From Gemmatimonas sp. (lineage in GTDB: Bacteria > Gemmatimonadota > Gemmatimonadetes > Gemmatimonadales > Gemmatimonadaceae), in the NCBI RefSeq assembly GCF_027531815.1, contig NZ_JAPZSK010000009.1, positions 62,001 to 126,000 of the forward strand: 64,000 bases of DNA, read 5' to 3'. The notes beneath the pieces are model-generated. The model saw only the letters and a program-made list of their open reading frames with translations. It searched no databases and was not told where the DNA came from. How positions within the stretch are numbered: the stretch's first letter is position 1; every line of letters begins with the position of its first letter. The position numbers were made by a program, and so were the translations under genes. Below are positions 1 to 8,835 of the stretch, piece after piece.

Positions 1-732
1 AACTCCAACGAAATGGCGTGGCTGCTCAAGCTCGTGCCGCGCAGCGATGCCTCCCTGTACGGCGCCAACTGCGCCGGCTGTCACGGGGCCAATCGCAAGG
101 GCTCCGCGCTGGGCCCCTCCCTGCTGGACATTGCCAGCCGGCGCTCGCGCGAACAGATCGTGCAGATGGTGCGCGAAGGCACGGGACGCATGCCGGGCTT
201 CGGCGCCGCCATGGATGGTGGGGCCATCAACGACATCGTGAACTATCTCGTCACCGGCAAGGACGAAACCAAGGCTAAGGTCGCGGCCGCGCCCAGTCCG
301 TACGCGCTGCCCTATCGCACGGCGTACTTCGACATCTTCCTCGATCACGAGGGCTACCCTGGCGTGAAGACGCCGTGGGGCACGCTCAACGCCATCAACC
401 TCAACACGGGCACGATCGCGTGGTCGATTCCCTTCGGTGAGTACCCCAAGCTGGCCGCCAAGGGGGTGAAGAACACGGGCACCGACAGCTACGGCGGGGC
501 CATCGTCACCGAAAACGGGCTGCTCATCATTGCCGCCACCACCTACGACAACAAGATCCGTGCGTTCGACAAGGCCAACGGCGCCCTGCTCTGGGAAGCG
601 ACGCTCCCCTTTGCCGGCAACGCCACCCCGAGCACGTACATGGTGAATGGCAAGCAGTACCTCGTGATCGCCTGCGGTGGCGGCAAGAACGGCGCCCCCA
701 GCGGTGGCGTGTACGTGGCGTTCTCGCTCTGA
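1..732 (+). CDS. PQQ-dependent dehydrogenase with cytochrome c domain, C-terminal part (5' end outside window)
   Basis: The frame is open from base 1, so the start lies upstream. A c-type haem motif CAGCH at 70-84 is followed by MPGF, which supplies the likely Met ligand, so a cytochrome c domain covers about the first 85 residues. The remainder resembles the last blades of a PQQ beta-propeller (GTLNAINLNTGTIAW, then IRAFDKANGALLWE) and ends with a glycine-rich closing blade. A haem domain inserted before the final blades is typical of quinoprotein glucose or alcohol dehydrogenases acting in the periplasm and passing electrons from PQQ to haem. The substrate cannot be read. The stop codon overlaps the next start (TGATG at 730-734), so the two are co-transcribed and probably translationally coupled. 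Confidence 0.88.
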   Translation, partial: NSNEMAWLLKLVPRSDASLYGANCAGCHGANRKGSALGPSLLDIASRRSREQIVQMVREGTGRMPGFGAAMDGGAINDIVNYLVTGKDETKAKVAAAPSPYALPYRTAYFDIFLDHEGYPGVKTPWGTLNAINLNTGTIAWSIPFGEYPKLAAKGVKNTGTDSYGGAIVTENGLLIIAATTYDNKIRAFDKANGALLWEATLPFAGNATPSTYMVNGKQYLVIACGGGKNGAPSGGVYVAFSL

Positions 733-1775
733 TGTCCACCACGCCGCACGATCCGGGCGAGGAGGCCGCGGCACGGCCGCGCCCCAGCTCCTTCGCCACG
801 TCCAGCCCCGCCGAGTCCGACCTGGGCTTCGGTCGCGTCGTGGCGCAGTCGGTGCGCGGGCGCTTTCTCTCCCCCGACGGTCACTCCACCGCCCGCAAGC
901 TCGGCCTGCGCGGGCAGGCGGCTGAGCAGTTCTACCTGCGCGCGCTCGCCACACCATGGCCGCAGTTCCTGCTCTGGCTCGTGGGGGGCATCCTGCTGCT
1001 CAACGGCCTCTTCGCCCTCGCCTACCGGGCGCTCGGCGACGCCGCGCTGGTGGGCACCGACACCCTCGGCCTCACCGATCCGTTCCTGCGCGCCTTCGTG
1101 TACAGCGTGGGGGTGTTCACCACGACCGGCACCGACGGCGTACACGCAGCCGGCGCCACGGCCCACCTGCTCACCGTGACCGAGGCGCTGCTCGGGCCGC
1201 TCCTCGCCATGGTCGTGCTGGGCATCATCATTGCCCGGCTCACCCGGCCGCGCGCACAGATCCGCTTCAGCGAATCGGCGGTCATCGCGCCGTACGAAGG
1301 GGGGCGCGCGCTCATGTTTCGCATCGTGAACGAGCTGCCCAGCGAGCTCACCGATGTGCGCGCCGCCGTGAGCATGACGTGGTTCGAGAACATCGATGGG
1401 CCGCGCGAACGCAACTTCCACCAGCTCAAGCTCGAGCGGCGCGACGTCACGTTCTTTCCGCTGCACTGGACCATCGTGCACCCCATCGACGACGCGAGTC
1501 CGCTGCGCGGTGTCACGCCCGAGCGCCTGCGGCGTGGCGAGGCCGAAATCCTCATCCGCATCAGTGCGCACGAGGAGACCTTCTCCACGCAGGTGTCGGT
1601 GAGCCACTCGTACGCCTGGGACGAGGTCACCTGGGACGCGAAGTTCGCGAACGTCTTCATCGAATCCATCGACGGCGCGCTGGCCATCGATGTGGAACGC
1701 CTGAGCCGCTTCGATCGCCTCGCTGAAAACAGCACGCGGGCGCCGGCCTCGCACGAGGGGCCGCCGATCCCCTGA
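732..1775 (+). CDS. Inward-rectifier (Kir/KirBac)-like channel with non-canonical selectivity filter
   Basis: Protein of 347 aa. TM1 lies at about residues 79-99, a pore loop at 120-136, and TM2 at about 148-170, ending in RLTRPRAQI, which matches the KirBac segment joining the pore to the cytoplasmic domain. Residues from about 175 to 325 resemble the IRK C-terminal beta-sandwich. Kir channels carry T-(I/V)-G-Y-G in the filter; here residues 131-136 read T-T-G-T-D-G, so the GYG signature is missing. K+ selectivity is therefore doubtful, and another ion or a non-conducting role is possible. The first 70 residues are polar and low-complexity. The ATG overlaps the stop of the PQQ dehydrogenase. 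Fold assignment is fairly secure; ion specificity is unknown. Confidence 0.82.
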   Translation: MSTTPHDPGEEAAARPRPSSFATSSPAESDLGFGRVVAQSVRGRFLSPDGHSTARKLGLRGQAAEQFYLRALATPWPQFLLWLVGGILLLNGLFALAYRALGDAALVGTDTLGLTDPFLRAFVYSVGVFTTTGTDGVHAAGATAHLLTVTEALLGPLLAMVVLGIIIARLTRPRAQIRFSESAVIAPYEGGRALMFRIVNELPSELTDVRAAVSMTWFENIDGPRERNFHQLKLERRDVTFFPLHWTIVHPIDDASPLRGVTPERLRRGEAEILIRISAHEETFSTQVSVSHSYAWDEVTWDAKFANVFIESIDGALAIDVERLSRFDRLAENSTRAPASHEGPPIP

Positions 1776-1785
1776 GCGCTCCGGC

Positions 1786-1815
1786 GGTGCCGCCGAGCGC
1801 GGTGCCGCCGAGCGC
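1786..1815. repeat. Two tandem 15-bp direct repeats between convergent genes
   Basis: GGTGCCGCCGAGCGC occurs twice in a row, at 1786-1800 and 1801-1815, directly after the channel stop. The first copy together with the preceding bases forms the short palindrome GGCGGTGCCGCC. It sits in the 46-bp gap between two convergent genes and could contribute to termination, but there is no T-tract. Confidence 0.6.
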
Positions 1816-1821
1816 GAGGCC

Positions 1822-3399
1822 TCAGTGCGCGTGCGGCGCGGCCGTGGCCAACCGCAGCGCGTCGAGATCCAGCTCCTGTTCGAGCTCGCGCAGCACTTCG
1901 TCGGAAATGGCGCCCTCGTTGCGCAATCGCACGAGCATGCGTCGCTCCGCCTCCCGCATGCGTTGGCGCAGCAGGTGCCGCTCGCGTGCGCGCGAAGGGT
2001 CCTGCTGCGCCGCCATGCGATCGCGCAGTTCGGCGCGCAGCCACGATACATCGTCGGCACTGGTCACCCCGTCGGCGGCCGCGTCCTCGAGCACATCGGA
2101 CGCGCGCCGCAGCGCCTCGATGCGGGCAAAGCGCTCCTCCTGCGCATGGTGCGTTTCCGGCGTGAAGCGGAAGCGCCGGATGAGCGGTGCCAGCGTGCAC
2201 CCCTGCACCACCAGCGTGAACAGGATGACGGTCATCGTGACGTAGAGCAGCTCCTGCCGAAACGGGAACGGTTCGCCGTTGGCCAGCGTGAGCGGCAGCG
2301 CCAGCGCCGTAGCCAGCGACACAATGCCCCGCATGCTCGTCCAGGCCACGAGCGCCACTGCCCTGGGTTGTGGCAGGGGATCGCGCCGGGCAAGCCGTGG
2401 GCTGAGCCAGCGCGGCATCCACGTGGCAATGGGTACCCAGAGCAAGCGCACCACGACGCATACCGCACTGATCACCAGCCCCGGGGCCAGCAGCGACGGC
2501 AGCGCCGCCAGCGACGTGGCCTGGAGCAGTGCCGTGAACTGCATGCCGAGCAGCACGAAGATCATGGCGTTGAGCACGAAGACCACCAGATCCCACACGG
2601 CCTTGGACTGAATGCGCGAGCGCGGCCCCACCACGGTGGAGAAGTGCTGCCGCACGTACAGTCCGCCGGCCACGCACGCGAGCACCGCCGACACGTGCAT
2701 CTCTTCGGCAAGGATCCACGCGGCGTACGGACCCGCGAGCGTCAGCAGGATTTCCGCGAGCTCATCGTGCGTGCGCCGCAGCGCCCACACCAGCACCCAG
2801 CCCACGGCAAGCCCCACCAGCACACCCACGCCCGCATCCAGGAAGAAGCGCACCACCGACTCGCCAAGGCTGAACACGCCGGTCACGGCTGCGGCCACCG
2901 CCGAGCGATAGAGCACCAGCGCCGAGGCATCGTTGACCAGGCTCTCGCCCTCGAGCACCACGATCACGCGTCGCGGAACCGGCAGCCGCGAAACCACGGC
3001 CGCGGCGGCCACGGCATCGGGGGGAGAGACGATGGCGCCCAGCGCGACCGCGACCGCCCACGGCATGCCCGGAAAGAGTGCGCGCGCGGCGAACGCCACG
3101 CTCACGGTGGTCGCCACCACGAGTCCGATGGCCAGCAGCCCGATGGGACGGCGATTGGCGGTGAACTCGCGCAGGCTGGTGAAGAATGCCGCGGCCCAGA
3201 GAATGGGGGGCAGGAAGACGAAAAAGACGAGATCGGGCTGGAGCGTGGGCACAGTCACCCCCGGCAGCGCCGCGAGCACGAGCCCCGCCAGTACCTGCAG
3301 CACCGGTGCGGGGATCGGCAAGCGACGGCCGAACGCCGTGAGTGCCACCACCAGGGTGGCAAAGGCGAGGCCAACGAGGATGGGGGAGTGCGATTCCAT
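1822..3399 (-). CDS. Na+/H+ antiporter, CPA1 family
   Basis: Integral membrane protein of 525 aa exchanging cytoplasmic Na+ (or K+) for H+. About twelve hydrophobic segments fill the first 410 residues. The CPA1 core is visible: SPPDAV around residue 125 and EGESLVNDAS around 150-159, whose Glu and Asn-Asp belong to the ion-binding site. The C-terminal 110 residues are a charged cytoplasmic tail rich in Arg and Glu (RERHLLRQRMREAERR), probably helical, as in YjcE/NhaP-like members. An upstream in-frame GTG at 3417 would add six residues; the ATG at 3399 is preferred. The gene is divergent from the flavin oxidoreductase. Family is secure; the cation is not. Confidence 0.9.
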   Translation of the reverse strand: MESHSPILVGLAFATLVVALTAFGRRLPIPAPVLQVLAGLVLAALPGVTVPTLQPDLVFFVFLPPILWAAAFFTSLREFTANRRPIGLLAIGLVVATTVSVAFAARALFPGMPWAVAVALGAIVSPPDAVAAAAVVSRLPVPRRVIVVLEGESLVNDASALVLYRSAVAAAVTGVFSLGESVVRFFLDAGVGVLVGLAVGWVLVWALRRTHDELAEILLTLAGPYAAWILAEEMHVSAVLACVAGGLYVRQHFSTVVGPRSRIQSKAVWDLVVFVLNAMIFVLLGMQFTALLQATSLAALPSLLAPGLVISAVCVVVRLLWVPIATWMPRWLSPRLARRDPLPQPRAVALVAWTSMRGIVSLATALALPLTLANGEPFPFRQELLYVTMTVILFTLVVQGCTLAPLIRRFRFTPETHHAQEERFARIEALRRASDVLEDAAADGVTSADDVSWLRAELRDRMAAQQDPSRARERHLLRQRMREAERRMLVRLRNEGAISDEVLRELEQELDLDALRLATAAPHAH

Positions 3400-3405
3400 G
3401 CGTGA

Positions 3406-4580
<1,175 letters not shown>

Positions 4581-4592
4581 CTTGGCCGTGCG

Positions 4593-5141
4593 TCAGTCGA
4601 GGCCGCCCAGCTGACAGATGTGCGCCCACTCGGGCGCAGCAACCGGGACCACCGACAGCCGCCCCACCTTGATGAGCGCCATCTCGGTCAGCGCCGGGTC
4701 GGCCTTGAGCTGCGGCAGCGTGACCATGGTGCGAAACGGCTGCACCGCCTTCACATCGACCATGTACCAGGTCGGCATATCGGGGTCGCTCTTGGGATCG
4801 AAGTAGTCGTGCTGCGGATCCCACGCCGTCGGGTCGGGATAGCCCTCGCGCACGACCTCGCAGATGCCCACGATACCCGACGGCTCGGCGTTGGAGTGGT
4901 AGTAGAACGCGAGGTCTCCCTTCTTCATGCCGTCGCGCATGAAGTTGCGGGCGCTGCTGTTGCGTACACTGTCCCAGCACGTGGTCCGCTTGGGCGCCTG
5001 CAGCAGATCGCTCCAGGAGAACACGTCGGGCTCCGACTTGATGAGCCAGAAGCGTTGCTCGCCGGGCGTCCGCGGCGCAAACACGTGCGCCCACGCGCCC
5101 TGCTCGTAGGGCATCGACTTGGGGGCTTTCTTGGCCGGCAT
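4593..5141 (-). CDS. EVE domain-containing protein (thymocyte nuclear protein 1-like)
   Basis: Protein of 182 aa. After a basic 30-residue N-terminus, the EVE (PUA-like) fold begins at FWLIKSEPDVFSWSDL and continues through TCWDSVRNSSARNFMRDGMKKGDLAFYYHSN and SGIVGICEVV, all family hallmarks. EVE domains bind modified bases in DNA or RNA; the exact role of bacterial stand-alone members is unsettled. The ATG at 5141 (MPAKKAPKSM) is chosen because the long upstream extension shows no similarity. It lies 14 bp downstream of the FmdB-like gene on the same strand, so both are probably one transcript. Confidence 0.9.
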   Translation of the reverse strand: MPAKKAPKSMPYEQGAWAHVFAPRTPGEQRFWLIKSEPDVFSWSDLLQAPKRTTCWDSVRNSSARNFMRDGMKKGDLAFYYHSNAEPSGIVGICEVVREGYPDPTAWDPQHDYFDPKSDPDMPTWYMVDVKAVQPFRTMVTLPQLKADPALTEMALIKVGRLSVVPVAAPEWAHICQLGGLD

Positions 5142-5155
5142 GCGCGGAAGCCCCG

Positions 5156-5398
5156 TCAGTTCATGCAGCAGTTGCCACTGCCGCACCCGCCACGGGGCGG
5201 CCCGCTCGGCACGGCGCACGCGTCGCCGGACTGCCCGTGGGTGAACGTGACCAACCCGCCCGAAAGCACGCGACGCACCGGCAGCTGCGTCTCCGGATGC
5301 TGGGTGAGCGGCGCGTCGGCCATCGACTGGCGGACCTCGAACCGTTCGGGCACCGCATCGGGCGCCGCGGGGATGGTTTCGTAGACGTAGATGGGCAT
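5156..5398 (-). CDS. FmdB-like small protein lacking the zinc-ribbon cysteines
   Basis: Protein of 80 aa beginning MPIYVYE, followed by RFEVRQSMADAPLT and PVRRVLSGG, which line up with the FmdB/CxxC_CXXC_SSSS pattern (MPIYEY, RFE, Q-S, LT, PVRRV). The two CxxC knuckles expected after MPIYxY and after LT are replaced by TIPAAP and HPETQL. A different cluster, GGCGSGNCCMN, ends the protein. It may bind metal through the tail instead, or be a non-metal paralogue. Function unknown. It is the first gene of a likely two-gene unit with the EVE protein. Confidence 0.7.
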   Translation of the reverse strand: MPIYVYETIPAAPDAVPERFEVRQSMADAPLTQHPETQLPVRRVLSGGLVTFTHGQSGDACAVPSGPPRGGCGSGNCCMN

Positions 5399-5477
5399 GG
5401 CTGCAAGTTATCGTCGGCGTCAATTCCCGAAGGGACGCGCCGTGGCCCCCTGCGGGGCCGGGCTGTAGCTTCGCCCC

Positions 5478-7130
5478 ATGCGACCTCTCCCCCCTGTCAC
5501 CAGCGCCCTCGCCGCGCTCCTGCTGTGCACGACGGCCGCGCCGGCGTGGAGCCAGACGCCTGCGACCGCGCAGCTCACGGCCATTACCGACAAGGTCTTT
5601 GCGCCGTGGAACAGCACCCACTCGCCCGGCTGCGCCGTGGGCATCGCGCGCGGCGGCGTCACGCTGCTCGAGCGCGGCTACGGCATGGCCGATCTTGCCG
5701 GCGGACGCCCCATCACCCCCGCCACCATTCTCGAATCGGGGTCTGTGGCCAAGCAGTTCACCGCCACGGCGGTGATGCTGCTGGTGGCCGACGGCAAGCT
5801 CCGGTTGGAGGATGATGCGCGGCGCTACCTGCCCGAGCTGCCCACGTACGGGCGCACCATCACGGTGCGTCATCTGCTGACGCACACCAGCGGGCTACGC
5901 GAGTGGAGCAACCTCGTGGCCTGGCAGGGGTGGCCGCGCGGCACGCGCATGCACACGCAGGGCGATGCGTTCCGCATCATCACCAGCCAGCGCGCGCTCA
6001 ACTATCCGGTGGGTGACCACTATTCGTACACCAACTCGGGGTACCTGCTGGCGCGCACGCTCGTGGAGCGCGTGAGCGGCCAGGACTTCGAGACGTTCAC
6101 GGCCGAGCGCATCTTCAAGCCGCTCGGGCTCACGCACACATCGTGGCGTGGCAACTTCACGCGCGTGGTGCCCGGGCTGGCGCAGGCGTACCGGCGCCAT
6201 CGCGGCGAGTGGCAGCTGGACATGCCCAACGACCACGTCATTGCCGCCGGCGGTCTGTGGACCACGGTGGGAGACTGGCTCGCGTGGAACGAGCACCTCA
6301 CGAAGCGCGCGCTGGGCGCCGCCGTGGTGGACTCGCTGAGCCGCCGCATGCGCCTCACCAGCGGGATCGACATCGGCTATGCGCTGGGCCTCATGGTGGG
6401 CGAGTACCGCGGCACGCCGCAGGTTGCGCACTCGGGCTCGACCGCAGGGTACAGCACGTATCTGGCCCGCTATCCGCAGCTGGGCAATCTCTCCATTGCC
6501 GTGCTGTGCAACTCGGCCGGCGCACCGGCCACGAACTACACGCACGCCATCGTGGACGCCCTGCACCCGGAGTTACCGCGTGCGGCGGCGCGAGATACCG
6601 TGCCGGCCACGCTGCCAACCCTGCTCCCCTGGCGCGGCCTGTACGAAGACACACGGTGGCACAGCGTGGCCGTCATGGACACGGCCGGTGGGAGCATGCG
6701 TCTCGACGGCGCTCCCGTGCGGCCGCTGCGCGACGGCACCTATCTCGTGGGCAGCCAGGTGATGCGGTTCGCGATGGACGCGGACGGACGCACGCGCACG
6801 CTGCGTTCGACAACGAGCGACGGCGACAGCGTCGTGCACCGGTGGCGACAGGCGGAGCGCTGGAATCCCTCCGCGAGCGAACTGCAGGCGCTGATGGGAC
6901 GCTACGCCAGCAATGAAATCGGGGTCACATTCGATGTGGCCGTGCAGAACGGCACGCTCACGGTGAGCCCGCGCCCCGGGGTAGTGGATACCCTCACCCC
7001 CACGGCGCGCGACGCGTTCGCGGGGAGCGACAATGCCGTCTGGTTCACGCGTGGCCGCAACGGCGCGGGGCGCGAGATGCACTTCGGGGCGAGTCGCGCG
7101 TGGCACTTCACTGCGGTGCGCGTCCCGTGA
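5478..7130 (+). CDS. Secreted beta-lactamase-family serine hydrolase (class C-like)
   Basis: Protein of 550 aa with a Sec signal peptide ending near APAWSQ. Residues of about 30-370 form the PF00144 beta-lactamase/transpeptidase-like fold: SGSVAKQF gives the S-x-x-K nucleophile, YSYTNSGY the Y-x-N motif and HSGSTAGY the H-x-G triad element. The extra ~170 residues are beta-rich and resemble the C-terminal domain of related periplasmic esterases or peptidases. Reaction unknown: acyl hydrolysis of esters, amides or D-peptides is possible, and true beta-lactamase activity is less likely at this length. The end overlaps the SDR start. Confidence 0.85.
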   Translation: MRPLPPVTSALAALLLCTTAAPAWSQTPATAQLTAITDKVFAPWNSTHSPGCAVGIARGGVTLLERGYGMADLAGGRPITPATILESGSVAKQFTATAVMLLVADGKLRLEDDARRYLPELPTYGRTITVRHLLTHTSGLREWSNLVAWQGWPRGTRMHTQGDAFRIITSQRALNYPVGDHYSYTNSGYLLARTLVERVSGQDFETFTAERIFKPLGLTHTSWRGNFTRVVPGLAQAYRRHRGEWQLDMPNDHVIAAGGLWTTVGDWLAWNEHLTKRALGAAVVDSLSRRMRLTSGIDIGYALGLMVGEYRGTPQVAHSGSTAGYSTYLARYPQLGNLSIAVLCNSAGAPATNYTHAIVDALHPELPRAAARDTVPATLPTLLPWRGLYEDTRWHSVAVMDTAGGSMRLDGAPVRPLRDGTYLVGSQVMRFAMDADGRTRTLRSTTSDGDSVVHRWRQAERWNPSASELQALMGRYASNEIGVTFDVAVQNGTLTVSPRPGVVDTLTPTARDAFAGSDNAVWFTRGRNGAGREMHFGASRAWHFTAVRVP

Positions 7131-7903
7131 GCGGCGCTCTTGATGTTCCGGTCGTCCTCATCACCGGTGCCGCCACCGGCATCGGCGCCGCGTGCGCACG
7201 CGCCTTCGCCCGTGCCGGGTGGCGCGTGGCCGTTGCCACCCTGCCCGCCACGCAACGCGAGGCTGAGGCGGTGCAGGCCGAATGCACCGCACTGGGCGCC
7301 GACGCGCTGGTGGTGGACCTCGATGTCACCGACGACGCCAGCTGTCGCCGCGCCGCCGATCGCACCGAACAGCACTTCGGTCGACTCGACGGCCTGGTGA
7401 ACTGCGCCGGCGTGACGCGCTTCGTGCCGCACCATGACCTCGAGGCGCTGCCCTCGAGCGAGTTCGGGCGCACGAACGACGTGAATGTGCTGGGCACCTT
7501 CCAGATGATTCGTGCCTGCCGCGGTGCGCTCGAGCGCAGCGGACGCGGCGCCATCGTGAACTACTCGTCCATCGCCGGGCTGTCGGGGGTGGGGTCGAGC
7601 GTCGCCTACGCCGCCAGCAAGGGGGCCGTGATTGCGCTCACGCTCTCCACGGCCCGCTCGCTGGCGCCGCACATCCGCGTGAACGCCATTGCCCCGGGCT
7701 ATGTGGCCGGCGGACTCCCCAGCCGCGTTCTCGATCCCGCTGCGCTGGCAGCGGTGGAGGCCCGCTATCTCGAGACACAGCCCCTCAAGCGGCTGCTGCA
7801 CCCCGACGAAGTGGCGGCACTCACGCTGTTTCTCGTGGATGGACCGGTGGGCATCACCGGCGAAGTCATCCGCATCGACAACGGCCTGCACCTCAACGGC
7901 TGA
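7127..7903 (+). CDS. Short-chain dehydrogenase/reductase (classical SDR)
   Basis: NAD(P)-dependent oxidoreductase of 258 aa: TGAATGIG nucleotide-binding loop, NCAGV structural motif, and catalytic Ser (YSSIAG) with Y-A-A-S-K. Classical SDRs oxidise or reduce hydroxyl groups of sugars and hydroxyacids. The GTG at 7127 overlaps the previous stop (GTGA) and places the Rossmann fold 10 residues in; an in-frame ATG at 7100 would overlap the hydrolase by 31 bp and is less likely. With the next two genes it forms a tight operon of dehydrogenase, dehydrogenase and dehydratase, suggesting sugar-acid or polyol catabolism. Confidence 0.88.
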   Translation: MSGALDVPVVLITGAATGIGAACARAFARAGWRVAVATLPATQREAEAVQAECTALGADALVVDLDVTDDASCRRAADRTEQHFGRLDGLVNCAGVTRFVPHHDLEALPSSEFGRTNDVNVLGTFQMIRACRGALERSGRGAIVNYSSIAGLSGVGSSVAYAASKGAVIALTLSTARSLAPHIRVNAIAPGYVAGGLPSRVLDPAALAAVEARYLETQPLKRLLHPDEVAALTLFLVDGPVGITGEVIRIDNGLHLNG

Positions 7904-7908
7904 CCCCC

Positions 7909-8835
7909 ATGCACACGGCTCACGACGCCGAGATGGCCGACACGGTGCGCATCGGCTTCATCGGCCTGGGGCTCATCGGCGCCCCCATGGTGGAGCGGCT
8001 GCTCGAGTGCGGTCGCGATGTGACGATCTGGAACCGCTCGCCGGAAAAGTGCGCGCCGCTGGTGGCGGCGGGGGCGCGTCTGGCACCATCCGCGCAGCAG
8101 GTGGGGCGCGACACCGATATCGTGTGCCTCTGCCTCACCGACACGGCCGCCGTGCAGGACGTGGTCTTCGGGACGGGCAACGTGGTAGCCGGGCTGCGTG
8201 AGGAATCGCTGGTCGTGGACCTCTCCAGCATTGCGCCCGATGCCACGCGCACCATGGCGCACGCGCTCGATGACACCTGCGGGGCCTCGTGGCTCGACGC
8301 GCCGGTCTCCGGCGGCGTGCCGGCCGCCCGTGCGGGCAGACTCATCGTGTTTGCCGGCGGTAACGCCAACGATGTGGCGCGTGCCACGCCGGTATTCAGC
8401 GCGCTTGCCCAGCGGGTGACGCACATGGGCGGGCACGGGGCGGGACAGCTCGCCAAGAGCTGCAATCAGCAGATCGTGGCGTGCAACCTGCTCGTGATTG
8501 CCGAGATGCTCGCCTTTGCCGAACGCGCGGGCGTGGATGCGTCACGCCTGCCCGAGGCGCTCGCCGGCGGCTTTGCCGACTCGCTGCCGCTGCAGATCTT
8601 CGGCCCGCGCATGGTGCATGGCACCGACCAGCCACGCCTCGGCGCCGTCGGCACCTTCAACAAGGACATCGCGCAGGTGGTGCGACTCGCCGAGGAGGTG
8701 GGCGCGGCGGTGCCCCTCACGCAGGCCGCGCTGGCGCGCTACGCGGCGGCCCTGGCACACACAGAGATCGGGCACGACGCCGATGCCTCGCGGCTCATTC
8801 GCCTGGTGCAAGCGCCTGCGGATGGCGGCGCATGA
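7909..8835 (+). CDS. NAD(P)-dependent beta-hydroxyacid dehydrogenase (HIBADH/tartronate semialdehyde reductase family)
   Basis: Protein of 308 aa. The Rossmann motif [12 protein letters not shown] starts at about residue 17, followed by the family signatures [14 protein letters not shown] and [11 protein letters not shown], in which the Lys is catalytic. Members interconvert 3-hydroxyisobutyrate, tartronate semialdehyde or related C3/C4 hydroxyacids and their semialdehydes. An internal ATG at 7933 ([11 protein letters not shown]) fits the family start better than 7909, and neither has a clear ribosome site. The gene is 5 bp after the SDR, and its stop overlaps the next start as ATGA. Confidence 0.88.
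   Translation: MHTAHDAEMADTVRIGFIGLGLIGAPMVERLLECGRDVTIWNRSPEKCAPLVAAGARLAPSAQQVGRDTDIVCLCLTDTAAVQDVVFGTGNVVAGLREESLVVDLSSIAPDATRTMAHALDDTCGASWLDAPVSGGVPAARAGRLIVFAGGNANDVARATPVFSALAQRVTHMGGHGAGQLAKSCNQQIVACNLLVIAEMLAFAERAGVDASRLPEALAGGFADSLPLQIFGPRMVHGTDQPRLGAVGTFNKDIAQVVRLAEEVGAAVPLTQAALARYAAALAHTEIGHDADASRLIRLVQAPADGGA

Noticed and set aside
543-2060. 505-aa minus-strand ORF over the PQQ/channel genes
   Set aside because: Arg/His/Ala-rich composition typical of antisense frames in high-GC DNA; plus-strand genes have clear domains.
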